Assembly (NCBI GenBank): GCA_963853835.1
Contig: OY970834.1
Location: forward strand, 36,115,257-36,179,256
DNA length: 64,000 nucleotides
Source: Calendula officinalis
Taxonomy: Eukaryota > Streptophyta > Magnoliopsida > Asterales > Asteraceae
Direction: 5' to 3'
Numbering within the stretch: position 1 is the first letter of the stretch; each line of letters opens with the position of its first letter. Made by a program: the position numbers and the translations under genes. Below are positions 36,327 through 47,471 of the stretch, one piece after another. The notes under the pieces were generated by a model. The model was not told where the DNA came from. It did no database searches and saw only the letters and a list, made by a program, of their open reading frames with translations.

Positions 36327-37181
36327 CTAGCTTCATAACCCGCCCGATGGGCGGGTATGCTTCGAAATTTATTATGTAGAAAAATACCAACAAAGATTAA
36401 TAATTTTAAAAATGACATAATAATGCTGTAGCTGTAATGATGATTTGGTTGAAATTCGATACATGAAGAAATGTTACATAAAATTTACAAACGAAATAAG
36501 ACTTCTTTGTAAACGACATTTGCTGTTGAATTAGTGTAATTCACATCTATGTCACAACAAATGACCTTCAATCCGTTCTTGTTCTTAACTCGTGATACAA
36601 CCACATAAAGCTGGCCATGTGAGAATACCGGTTTTTGCAGAAACAAACCAACCTGAGACAACGTCTGACCTTGACTTTTATTAATGGTCATAGGCTCATA
36701 GCAAAGCATACCTGAACAGGAAATTGCCTCTGATTCAATTTGAAAGGCATCTTGTTGTCGGAAGGACTAATAACCATTCGAGGGATAGCGCAAATTGTAC
36801 CCATCTTGCCGCCAAATATGATTATACCCTCGATTATATTTACCCCATTCGTAATATCTGAAGTCTCGTTCCGTTGCAAAATCCAGCTTTCTGATCAATA
36901 TTCCGCATACACATTACCGGAGCGCCGATCTTTAACTTCAAGATATGCTGCGGGACACCTGACATTTTTATACTGTTCAAGAAGTCAGTGGTGTAACGAT
37001 CAAGGTTAAACATAGTATCATCTTCATCTGCAGTGGAAACCGAGTCCGATGACTCGTACGTCTTTTCTTCTCCGGGAATTAAAGAAAGCATACGTTCGTT
37101 TATGAGGTCAACCATTTCGTGCGTGGGAGCAAGAATGGCTCTATCTTGAAAAAAGCTGCGTTGCCAAGGATTAATACGCAA
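36327..37181 (-). mobile_element. Helitron 3' end with helicase C-terminus
   Basis: The coding remnant is the C-terminus of the Pif1-like helicase of the Helitron Rep/Hel protein: RAILAPTHEMVDLINERM, LKLKIGAPVMCMRNIDQKAG, CNGTRLQILRMG, then MTINKSQGQTLSQVGLFL and FSHGQLYVVVSRVKN. The pieces lie in two or three frames (breaks near 36840 and 36700). The element ends on the minus strand with a perfect 8-bp stem hairpin (acccgcccgatgggcgggt, 36338-36356), seven more bases and CTAG (36327-36330), followed by T outside. That is the classic Helitron 3' terminus. The N-terminal Rep part and the 5' TC end were not found, so the element is truncated or much rearranged. Confidence 0.85.
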
Positions 37182-37723
37182 ATGAGAAGTTTTTTGTGAG
37201 ACAAAAATTTAGGGTGAAATGGTAAGTTTTTTGTGGGACGGAAGAAGTACTTTTAAACCGAAAGTATTACCATTAATCCTTAAAAAATTTATCAACTTTA
37301 TAAAACTTTAGAATATTTGATTAAAAGTGATAACTATTGAATAAGAGTTAAAAAAAAAGCGCAATCAATTCAAACATTAAGGATTACCAAATAATCTATT
37401 TAACAAACTAAGAAAACTTAAATAAATTTTGGAATACTTCTTTGAATACATCATTTATTGTTGTATTATGTTTGAATTTCTTATCTAAACACTTTTCTTT
37501 TGTCCGCTCTCTTGATTCGTTAGCGTATTAATGTTTAGAACAAAATATTTTGGCATTGGAAGAAATGATATCAAAAACCAAAACCAACACTCAAAATCTT
37601 TTTCGTACAAATTATAGGAGCTGACAAAACCGAATATTCAAAATGTAAGTTTGAATAGAATATTTTATAAATTCCTCACAAATACTGAAATAATATATTG
37701 AATATGCTAAATATTAGGTACTC
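37182..37723. other. AT-rich intergenic, nothing recognised
   Basis: No helicase reading continues past 37181 and no gene is visible. The target duplication of the next MITE begins at 37724. Confidence 0.45.
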
Positions 37724-37732
37724 GTATAATTG

Positions 37733-38100
37733 GTGTAGAATTAGAATCAGAACCAATTAAGGCTACAGAACCAGTAGAACTCAATCTAAACCATTGATTT
37801 TTGAAATGAAATAATCATGAAAGACACATTAATGTATTTGATGAGGGACCCCCAAATATTAGTTTGCATGGATGTCATTCATGCATGTATACATATATGT
37901 ATAGATAACACTTATGTATACATACATGAAATACATATATGTATACATGCATGAATGACATCCATGCAAACTAATATTTGGGAGTCCCTCATCAAATATA
38001 TTAATGTGTCTTTCATTATTATTTCATTTCAAAAATCAATGGTTTAGATTGAGTTCTGCTGGTTCTGTGGCCTTAATTGTTCTGATTCTAATTCAACCCC
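37733..38100. repeat. Palindromic MITE with 9-bp TSD
   Basis: The left half (gtgtagaattagaatcagaa, then tacagaaccagtagaactca) is inverted in the right half (tgagttctgctggttctgtg, then tgattctaattcaacccc), with near-perfect pairing over about 150 bp. Exact 9-mers gtataattg flank it (37724-37732 and 38101-38109). The sequence differs from the GAGTAAATT family, so it is a second Mutator-like group. Confidence 0.88.
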
Positions 38101-38109
38101 GTATAATTG

Positions 38110-39210
38110 ATATATTATAAATATACTGTTAACAAATTTTAAATTCTTCTATAATGTAAAGATTGAAATTTAATTGTTTACTAATTGACACTATGCATGT
38201 TTCGAGACCCGTATGATATACCCGACTGGCTAAAAGAAGTTATTGTATAATTAAACAGATCGCATAAACTAAACTAATACATATTTTGTAACTAATTTAA
38301 CTACAAATGCTTCTATAATTGTGTAGATACTTGTGCTTATAGCTTAATTATAAATAAGCTCTTTTAGAAGAGCCCCTCTATGACTCCACTGTAGATTATA
38401 AAAAAAAAATCATTTAGATCAGATAAGTTGTTGAGCCATAAGCACTTTAGCTACTTCAGTTTATTATGTTATTAAACAACTGATAAGTCTTTAGACAAAA
38501 GAGAACAACTTATGCTTATTAAGCTTATCCCCAAATGCGTTATATCAGTATGTAAAAAATGCATAATTTGAAATTGAAGCATCCGAATTTTAATTTGTTT
38601 TAAATACTAAATAATAAGCAAATTAAAAACCTATTAATTGCTTCCTAAATTAGAGAATAGTAATTTCTTAATATATTAGGGCATATTAATTGCTTCCTAA
38701 ATTAATTGGGAGGGAATTTGAGAATCAACATGCTGAAAATTTGGATTCGATTTGGCCGCTGTATGCCTGATTTTTCGGGTGAAAATTAACTCCTAATTCT
38801 TATGTTATGTGTAGTTTATGAATAATGATTGGGCCAATGAAGGAATTACACGTGGCATTTGACACCAATCAGAATACAGCGTTGTGATGAGGTGTCATGA
38901 TGGAATCATATGTAGCTTCATATATAGGGGAGGATAAGGATCATGAACGATGGAAAAAATCCACACATAAATAAAGTCCATGTCTTTTCCCGCTTTTAAA
39001 TCACTCACATTTTCACATTTTAACCCAATTTGTTTAGGTATGCAATAAAGCTTGATTAATTTTCGGTTTATACGTTAACATCTGAAAAATACAATGCCAC
39101 GTCATCAATCGGTTAATATTCAATTCAAAATTGAAATATACGACCGTTTATGAAAGCTGATGCGTATTCTCTATGTTTACGATAAAAAATCCTCACAATC
39201 AAACACTTCA
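38110..39210. other. AT-rich intergenic, nothing recognised
   Basis: A direct repeat of attaattgcttcctaaatta occurs around 38630 and 38688. Otherwise no gene or element boundaries are visible. Confidence 0.4.
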
Positions 39211-40140
39211 GCATCAAACCCTAAAAATTGATCTCGGAAATATATGCAATTCTAACCGGAGAAAACTGATCGGAAGAACATAAGCGTCTGAAAATTCAGA
39301 AGAAGGGGAGGCAACCAATAGTCGACTCCAGTCGGTTTTTCCGCCAATTTTGACGAGTATCGGAGGTGTTTTTGGCCATAATCGAGAACAAGAAAAAGTT
39401 ATGACATCGAATGAACTGCTGTTCATGTTCAAGGACGAGGTATGTATTTTGATTTTCTGAATATCGTTAAAATTGTAATCTAGAGTTTCATAACTCTCAT
39501 TTTGATTCATAGTGAATCTGTTCTTTGAAATAACACTATGTGTTTAATTGATGTATTGGAAGTATAATGTGTAACATAATTGAAATCTAGTGTTTTATAA
39601 ATTAAGAATTTGGTTGATCTCAGTTTCGAGTTTGTTGGTTTCAATAGGAACGATGGCAGTTCAAGTGAATCTGTTTTTTTCAAAAATATTAGAAAATCCC
39701 TTTGTTGGTTCAAATGAATATGATAAAGTAGGTTTTATCGTTTTATTGGAAATTTCAGTTGTATAAAATTTTAAATCTAGGGTTTTATCTCAAATTTTAT
39801 GTTTGTTGGTTTCTTTAAGGACAATGGCTTCTACTGAATTTTTGTTTGTTTCACTGTTAATCAGTTCTGTTTCTTTAGCCTGTTGTGGTTCATCAAAGTT
39901 TGAATTGTCAGATAATCTGTTATGTCAATTTTTAATGTTATGCAACATTTTGAAGGATCTTCTTTGTTATGCACTTTTAGGGTGGCCTATGTAAATGAAC
40001 CTTGGGTCCATCGTCCGCAATTAGTTCAGTGATATTACCAATTTGCTTAATTTTTATTATTAATTTAATTCCATCATCCACAATTGATCTGTGTTATCTA
40101 CTTATCTTGACTCAATTGGTACTTTAATAGGTATTCTACA
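39211..40140 (+). other. Gene-like leader and diverged tandem blocks
   Basis: An ATG at about 39402 (MTSNELLFMFKDE) is followed by a good splice donor (gaggtatgt), but no continuing exon was recognised. A block of roughly 180 bp with ttgttggtttc and a following gatggc/aatggc motif occurs twice (about 39540-39660 and 39722-39830). Its 39-bp core at 39732-39770 recurs at 41454-41492. This looks like gene-fragment mosaic sequence. Function is unknown. Confidence 0.35.
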
Positions 40141-40154
40141 AGGCATGAAAGCAG

Positions 40155-40441
40155 AGATTTGATGGTGATGCTGAATTCAAATAAAGAGCCGAACAGGCAG
40201 TAGTTAGTCTTCAGGTGAAATAACCAACTTTTTGGCCCGGCCCAATGATTTTGATACTAAATTCTCCCTTTTGTTTTTTCGAATTGTTTCGTCATAATCT
40301 TACCATTTTTTAATTTTTATTATATTTAATGGTATAAAAATAGGGTGGAGATGAAAACTACAGAAAGCATGGGCACAAATCTGTGAGATTAGTCGAAAAG
40401 GTTTTCAAAAAGTTTATCAGCGTTTGGGAGTTCACTTGGAT
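40155..40441 (+). pseudogene. Arginyl-tRNA synthetase fragment (two exons)
   Basis: Exon A (40155-40214) reads RFDGDAEFK, an in-frame TAA at 40182-40184, then RAEQAVVSLQ and a splice donor. Exon B (40344-40441) starts GGDENYRK, then needs a one-base frame change near 40370, and continues WAQICEISRKGFQKVYQRLG and VHL. This order is that of the region before the KGESFYNP segment of plant cytosolic arginyl-tRNA synthetase. The intron is kept, so it came from DNA and not from a processed transcript. No other synthetase exons are near, so it is a captured or duplicated fragment. Identification is from memory of the family. Confidence 0.7.
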
Positions 40442-40495
40442 TGAAAATGCATGTTTCAGATTCTGAAAAGGTGAAGTTCATCTGATCCAACTAAT

Positions 40496-40711
40496 TTATG
40501 TTGAGGATAAAAGTTGAGTTTTTTGATAATTATTCTGTTTCATTGAAATGTAGATAGACGGCTCTGTTCTTGGATTTTGATTAAGTGAGAAGACTGAACA
40601 TTTGCCAATCAAGAAACGGATATTTCTATCAAGTGATTGATCCTCAAATGCAACATCAGCTTCAACGGTTGCTGATTTACATAAAAACAGCAATATGTTC
40701 TTATAAAGCAT
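40496..40711 (-). other. Unrecognised coding-like stretch
   Basis: The minus-strand frame includes SATVEADVAFEDQSLDRNI and FLIGKCSVFSLNQNPRTEP, which looks more protein-like than chance AT-rich sequence. I do not recognise it. It may be another captured exon or a chance frame. Confidence 0.25.
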
Positions 40712-40804
40712 TTATGGGATAGGGGTGTTTTTGGTATTACACGATTTTAAGGAAGAGATGCGTCTGCTCCAGCAATTCACTTTCTGTCCACCGACCGACG
40801 TTGG

Positions 40805-41440
40805 CCTAGTCGTGATGCACGTTTGCAAGGCAACATCCTTGGAATGGGGCACGATATGCGAGCCGGGCAAGGCTACGGGCATCATTGGCTTGCCCAGAAT
40901 GGGGCACAATGTGCGAGCCAGGCAAGGCAACGGGTGGTGTTGGCCTGCCCAGAATGGGGCACAATGTGCGAGCCAGGCAAGGTAACGGCGTTGGCCTGCC
41001 CAGAATGGAGCACAATGTGCAGCCGGGCAAGGCAACGGGCGGAGTTGGCCTCCCCAGAATGGGGCACAATGTGTGAGCCGGGCAAGGCTACGGGCGACGT
41101 TGGCCTGCCCAGAATGGGGCACAATGTGCAGCCGGGCAAGGTAACGGGCGGCGTTGGCCTGCCCAGAATGGGGCACAATGTGCGATTCGGGCAAGGCAAC
41201 GGGCGGCGTTGGCCTGCCCAGAATGGAGCACAATGTGCAGCCGGGCAAGGCAACGCCGCGGCCTGCCCAGAATGGGGCACGATGTGCAGCCGGGCAAGGC
41301 TACGGGCGGCGTTGGCCTGCCCAGAATGGGGCACGATGTGCAGCCGGGAAACGCTTCGGGCGGCGTTGGTCTGATCGCGATGCACTTTGCCAAGACAACG
41401 TGGTCGGAATGGGGCACAATGTGCGAGCTAGGCAAGGCAA
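40805..41440. repeat. GC-rich tandem array, about 12 units of ~55 bp
   Basis: The motif gaatgg(g/a)gcac recurs at 40842, 40897, 40952, 41003, 41057, 41112, 41166, 41221, 41270, 41324 and about 41409, so spacing is mostly 54-55 bp with some short units (49 and 51). A typical unit holds ggcctgcccagaatgg, the near-palindrome gcacaatgtgc, gccgggcaaggc and acgggcggcg. The first unit and the last are a different variant (cctagtcgtgatgcacgttt and ctgatcgcgatgcacttt), so the array is bracketed by matching edge units. Open frames across it in both directions are products of the repeat and not genes. Confidence 0.9.
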
Positions 41441-41752
41441 CATGCCAATACATGTTTTATCGTTTTATTAGAAATTTCAGTTGTATAAAATTCCCTTGCT
41501 CTGATTGTTGGATCCTGATAAAGTATGTGTTAGTTAATCTTTTTCCTTCTCTGATAGACAAACTTGCTCTGATTGTTTCTTTCACTATTAATGAGTGCTG
41601 TTTTCATCAATCAATATCGCAATAAGGACATTGATATTGACGTTTTTATATACTTTTGTATCCGTCAATATCGCATAATTTGGGTACGTTTTGTATTGAA
41701 AACTCTTATGATATTACTCAATCAGATACTTGTTGTGTATTCCAGGTCCTTG

Positions 41753-41911
41753 AAACGGAAAGTCGCAAAAACAAGCCAAAATGGTGTAAGAAGTAAAAAG
41801 ATGAAGTCTGGAATAGATCATGAACACGAACCCGGAGATCATGAACACGAACCAAGAGATCATGAACACCAGTATAATCACGTAAGAGAAGAAAAGTTGC
41901 TATTTGGCTAA
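41753..41911 (+). other. Exon-like fragment with 21-bp repeats
   Basis: After a plausible acceptor (gtattccag) the frame reads SLKRKVAKTSQNGVRSKKMK, then three copies of a 21-bp unit (gatcatgaacacgaacc-type) giving DHEHEPG, DHEHEPR and DHEHQYN, and a stop at 41909. The gene of origin is not recognised. It sits between the GC-rich array and the Athila LTR. Confidence 0.35.
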
Positions 41912-42079
41912 GTCACGACCAACTCGAAAGGATCATGAACACGAGTTTACAAGAAATACCAAACTCGCGACACGAGTTTCATTGTCGTGACGCGAGTTTG
42001 CGCGGGTTTGGGTTTGGGTAGCTTTTTATTCAAGCAGAATTCGAATTAGGCGATATCTTTTGGCAGGGCTGTGTTTTTG

Positions 42080-43041
42080 GGCGGTTACACTCACGAATTT
42101 CAGTAGTTTTCAAGGACATTCTTCATCAATCCAAGCATTTTGTTGATTTTTAATCATTCTCTTCAAAACTATGTTCGATATTATGAATTTCTATGTTTAT
42201 TTTGTGATTATTAGCATGACTATGGGCTAATAATCTTGTTATTCGCTATGTTTGGATGATTTTAGGGTTAAGTATGGTTTAATTTTAGGATTATGGTTTA
42301 ATTTTTGAACAATTGTTGGTTTATTAATTACTCTTATGGTTAACCCTATGATCTTTGGTGTTCTCCTTATTTATTATTAACTTGTTTAGGTATTGACAAC
42401 ACTTAAATAAATTAGTGATACCCTCAACTTTTCATTAAATTGACCTAGTTGGTAATCCACTAGAAATAGGGATTAAAGTATAGTACCCAATAAGTTAGGT
42501 AAAATTATAAGTCTAAACCCAGTAATGAAAATTCTAGGTTTAGAAGACTTAGGTAATCCAAGTCTAGTAATATCAACAATCGAAGGTGTGTCTAAAGTAT
42601 GACTTTTGAGAGAAGAAATTCCTATTAATTATATTTAGGTTATTAAATGAAATTGAGAGAAATCTAGTACCATGACCTCTAGAACATTAGATTTAATCGG
42701 GGCGCATTAACCATACTTAGTCCGGGATGAATCCATGCATAGTGAATACTCTTTAAATCTTTGAAAACAACTTTCCAAATCACCACTTTAGTATTTTATT
42801 TAATCAATTTAGTGTTTACAAATTACAACAATGAAAATCGCTCCCTGAGGATTCGATAACAACTTAATTAATTTATTAGCTTTTAATCATTGGATCACAT
42901 AAATCGCTCCCTGAGGATTCGATAACACGAAATACTTGCCTAAGCTATATTACCCACGATTAGGTATACTTGCCTATGAATGTGGTAGTCTAGATTAGTG
43001 GTATTTAGGAGCTTTATTTTATAACTAGATCTTGCACATCA
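42080..43041 (+). mobile_element. Athila-type 5' LTR (part shared with 3' LTR)
   Basis: This segment matches 47472-48415 nearly base for base and ends gatcttgcacatca, just before an Athila-type primer-binding site. The true LTR start lies further left, probably near 41900-42000, where cgacgcgag-type sequence occurs, but could not be fixed. This copy has a duplicated block (ctccctgaggattcgataac near 42841 and 42906), whereas the 3' copy has it once. Confidence 0.8.
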
Positions 43042-43047
43042 AGTTTT

Positions 43048-43062
43048 TGGCGCCGCTGCCGG
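43048..43062 (+). other. Primer-binding site, Athila type
   Basis: The sequence tggcgccgctgccgg just after the LTR is the primer-binding site typical of Athila/Tat elements, complementary to the 3' end of an aspartate-type tRNA. Confidence 0.8.
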
Positions 43063-43221
43063 GGAGTGGTTTTATGTGTGTCTAGTTTTTGAAAGTTAAT
43101 TAATTGATTGATCCTTGTTTTGGAATTTATTCTTAGACAAGTTAATTATTGTATTTTCTGTTTTTCTCTACTTTGGTTATCAGTTGCGTGTTAACCTTTT
43201 GCTTTGAGTTGTGCAGGTGCA

Positions 43222-45356
43222 TGAGCAATAGACCGAACCCTAGGGGTACGAAATCAAAACCTAATCAACCATCACCAAGTTACGAACCAGAAAAATATTT
43301 TCGTAGAAGGAAGCGGATTCAATTGGAATCAAGATACAAAGCATCACTTAAGAAATCCCAAAGTAGTGAAGAACCAAACCTTGAAAATCAAAATCCACTT
43401 TTTGAAGTTCAAGTCCAAAGTTTTGAAAGTCAAGAGCCGATTCTTGATAACCAAATGGGTGAACCAGATCCACCACCGGAACAGCCAATGTGGCAAACGA
43501 GGCAAACAGCCCCGGTTGATCCCATTCCGGCAATACGAATGCCAGAAATAAATGGGCACAATTTTGAAATTAATAGTCAATTTCTTGTGTTATGGTCTGT
43601 GATTTGGGTTATGATGGTAGACTTACATATGACCCAAATCACCATATCGAATGCTTTAATGATATATGCCATTTGTTTAAAATATCAAACGTTTCGCAAG
43701 ATGCGATAAGGCTCAGACTATTTCCATTTAGTCTAATTGGAGAGGCTAGATCTTGGATCAAGTCTCTGGAGCCAAACTCCATCACAACTTGGGTGGAACT
43801 CCGAAGTCGATTTATTCACCGTTATTTTCCACCCGCGAAAGCGGATAAACTAAAAACTAATATTATGGCTTTTCAACAGGAAGCAGGGGAAACTTTAACG
43901 GAATCTTGGGAGCGTTTTAAAGGTATGCTGAGAAGGTGCCCAAATCACGGGTTTGAAAAGAGTAACATTGTCCATCTCTTCTATCGGGGCTTAACAAACA
44001 ATGCTCGATCCACCCTCGATTCGTCGAGTGGTGGTATATTTATGTACAAGACCCCAACTGAAGGATACCAACTCTTGGAGGACATGACAATGCATAATGC
44101 AGAGTGGGCCACCGATCGAAGAGCCGAGAAACAACCAAGTTCGGTTAATGCGGTTGACGATAGGCAAAATGATGAAGTTGCGGCCATTAAAAACAACCAA
44201 GTCATGCTAGAGCGTAAGTTAGATAAAATAACATCTTCTTTGCATGCTATTCAGGTTGGATGCGAAAAATGCGGTGAGCCACATCTTACTAAAGAATGTC
44301 AACAACACCAACTGATGATGACCGAAGATGAGGTATTGATTGAATCAAGGTTATGGTAATAACAATTACCAACGAGGAAACCAAGGTTATAACAACAATT
44401 ATAACAACAACAGGGGCTACAATAATAACAATAACAACAATTATCCCTCTAGACCATCACAACCACCCGGTTTCTCCCAAAATAACCAATCCAATTACCC
44501 TCCTCGAAACAATTCAAATATTCCCGAATCAAGCTCTAAACCTGAAAATCAAATGTCACCTTTAGAAAAAGCATTTGAAAAGTTCTTGGTTAGTCAAGCC
44601 AAGACGAATGAAGAAAACAAACAAGATTCAATAGAAATCAAACAGAATATGAGAAACCAACAAGCCGCCATTTAAAATTTGGAGAGGGATATAGGAAATA
44701 TTGCACAAGCCTTAAAAGAAAGACCACAAGGCAATCTTCCCCCTTCCACTCAAGATAATCCAAAAGGAGGATTCACTAACTCAAGAGATGTCAAAGCCAT
44801 TACCATACGAAGTGGTAAAGAGGTAAGTTCACCTATGATTAAAATTAATGTTGATAATTCTAGTTTACAAGTACTTGTAGAAGATGGCACACCATTGAGT
44901 GAAGAAGAGCTGCTTGTTGAAAAGATTGTAGAGAAAGAAGAGTCGGAGAAGATTGATCAAAAGAAGAAGAGTGAATCCAAGAAAGAAGTTACAACAAGTT
45001 CTTACCAACCTAAAGTCCCTTTCCCTCAACGGTTGAGAAAGGAGAAACTCAAAGAAAAATACGGTAAATTTGTTGAAATGATTAAACAGGTACGCATTAA
45101 CGTGCCTTTGGTTGATATGTTGGCAGGAATGCCAAATTATGGAAAGTTTATCAAAGACATGGTGTCAAACAAAGCTCAAATGGAGGAAGCATCTTCAGCT
45201 GTGTTGAGTGAAGAATGCTCAGCGATCATACAATCTACAATTCCACCAAAGCTTGAGGACCCAGGGAGTTTCATGACCCCTTGTCTTTTTGATAACTTAC
45301 CGGTTTGCAATGCACTAGCAGATTTAGGAGCTAGTATAAATTTGATGCCCTTGTAA
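43222..45356 (+). pseudogene. Athila gag and start of protease, multiply broken
   Basis: The frame starts MSNRPNPRGTKSKPNQPSPS at about 43222 and includes the Athila Gag core (DAIRLRLFPFSLIGEARSW; WVELRSRFIHRYFPPAKA; LTESWERFKGMLRRCPNHG). Then come a CCHC-like remnant (CEKCGEPHLTKEC), an Asn/Gly/Tyr-rich stretch, and the SGKE and LPQRL-type segments before protease. Frame changes occur near 43600 and 44340, and stops at 44673-44675 and 45354-45356. The protease motif is altered: ADLGASINLMPL lies just before the last stop. Confidence 0.85.
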
Positions 45357-47471
45357 GTTGCCACAAAAATAGGATTAACCAATTTCAAACCGACTAAGAT
45401 GATCTTAAGATTAGCAAACCTTTCATACACATACCTCATAGGTATTGCGGAGAATGTCTTTGTTAAGGTTGACAAATTTGTGTTTCCCGCAGACTTTGTT
45501 GTTCTAGAAATGGATGTGGACCCCAAAGTCCCAGTCATTCTAGGAAGACCCTTCTTGAACACGGCGGATGCCATGATCCTCGTGTCTAAGAAACAACTAA
45601 GTCTCGGTATTGATGATGATAGGGTCACCTTTTCTATTGAGAAAGCAATGAAGCACACCTCAAAATAAGATGATGCTTGTTATTTTATTGATGTTATCGA
45701 TTCTTGCATCGATGAGGAAGTGACTTCCTTTCTCAATCTCGACTGTAATGATATCACCACAAAAGGTGATTTCACAATTGATTCCGATGAGACAATCCGC
45801 GATCTCCAAGAGTTCGAGGATCTACTTCATGTAGATGATGAGGAATCCGAGGTAGGTGATGTGGAGTTTGAAAAAATTGACCCTAAAGACAACCTTAGAA
45901 TCAAAACCTCTTTAGAAGATCCACCTACTCTTGAGCTAAAACCGTTACCAAATCATTTAGAGTATACCTTTCTAGAAGGTAATTCCGATCTTCCGGTCAT
46001 CATCTCATCTAAGCTTTCCTCTACCGAAAAATCCGAATTGATAAAAATTCTCAAAGCTCACAGACAAGCCATTGCTTGGAAAACGGCTGACATTCCGGGT
46101 ATCAACCCGGCCTATTGTACACACAAAATCCTCATGGAGGAAAATTTCAAGCCAAGTGTGCAAAGGCAAAGGAGGTTGAACCCGAATGTCAAAGATGTGG
46201 TGAAGAAAGAAGTTCTTAAACTTCTTGATGCGGAACTTATCTACCCTATCTCCGATAGTCCGTGGGTGAGTCCGGTGCAAGTTGTAGCTAAGAAAGGGGG
46301 TATGACAGTTATCAAAAACGAGAAGGGTGAACTAATCCCTACTCGAACTGTCACGGGTTTGCGTGTGTGTATCGATTACCGCAAGCTAAATGACGCCACC
46401 CGTAAGGATCATTTTCCTTTAGCATTCATTGATTAAATGTTGGAACGACTCGCGGGAAACAACTTCTATTGTTTCCTCGATGGCTTTTCCGGTTATTTTC
46501 AGATCCCTATCGACCCCCTAGATCAAGAAAAAAATCACGTTCACTTGCCCTTTTGGCACTTGTGCTTATAGGAGAATGCCGTTTGGTTTATGCAACGCTC
46601 CGGCCACGTTCCAACGTTGCATGACAGCTATTTTCCAGGACATGATAGAGGATTGTATGGAAGTGTCTATGGATGACTTCTCGGTTTTCGGGAACTCATT
46701 TACTTCATGTCTAGCGAGTTTGGAGAGAATTCTGAGAAGGTGTGAGGAGTCCAATTTAGTGCTAAATTGGGAAAAATGCCACTTCATGTTGCGTGAAGGC
46801 ATCGTGTTAGGGCATAAAATTTCTGAGAAGGGAATGGAGGTCGATAAAGCTAAAATTGATGTCATATCTAAGCTACCTCCGCCCTCAAATGTGAAATCCG
46901 TTAGGAGTTTCCTTGGTCATGCAGGTTTTTACCGTCGGTTCATAAAAGATTTTTCAAAAATCACCCGACCCATGACCCATTTACTCGAAAAGGATATACC
47001 ATTCGTTTTCTCGAATGAATGTGTGAAATCCTTTAATTTGTTAAAGGAAAAACTAACAGAGGCTCCGATCATGGTTTCCCCCGATTGGGAATTACCATTT
47101 GAGTTGATGTGCGATGCGAGTGATTTTGCACTCGGTGCGGTGTTAGGGCAGCGAAAGAACAACCACTTTCAACCCATTTATTATGCTAGCCGAACACTAA
47201 ATGGTGCTCAAGTGAACTACACAACTACTGAAAAAGAATTACATGCGGTTGTGTTCGCTTTTGACAAGTTTAGACCTTATCTTGTGTTGTCTAAAACTAT
47301 TGTGTACACCGATCATTCCGCATTAAAGCATCTTTTTGCTAAGCAAGACGCCGAACCTAGGCTTATCCGTTGGATTCTTCTCTTGCAAGAATTCGACATC
47401 GAGATAAAGGACAAAAAGGGGGCGGAAAACCTTGCAGCCGATCATTTATCTCGGCTTGAAAATCCTCATTT
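45357..47471 (+). pseudogene. Athila protease-RT-RNase H remnant
   Basis: The protease end (VPVILGRPFLNTADA) is followed by a stop at 45666. Reverse transcriptase starts near 46060 (RRLNPNVKDVVKKEVLKLL; SPWVSPVQVVAKKGG; CIDYRKLNDATRKDHFPL). It has a TAA at 46434-46436 and a frame change near 46530 in an A run. It goes on with MPFGLCNAPATFQRCM, EVSMDDFSVFG (catalytic DD), and RNase H (LMCDASDFALGAVLGQ; IVYTDHSALKHL; AADHLSRLENPH). At 47471 the frame joins LTR sequence directly, so integrase and everything after it are deleted. Confidence 0.88.

Noticed and set aside
40712..41625. Long overlapping open frames on both strands
   Set aside because: They are generated by the roughly 55-bp GC-rich tandem array; repeated peptides such as LARLHIVPHSGQAN simply mirror the repeat unit.
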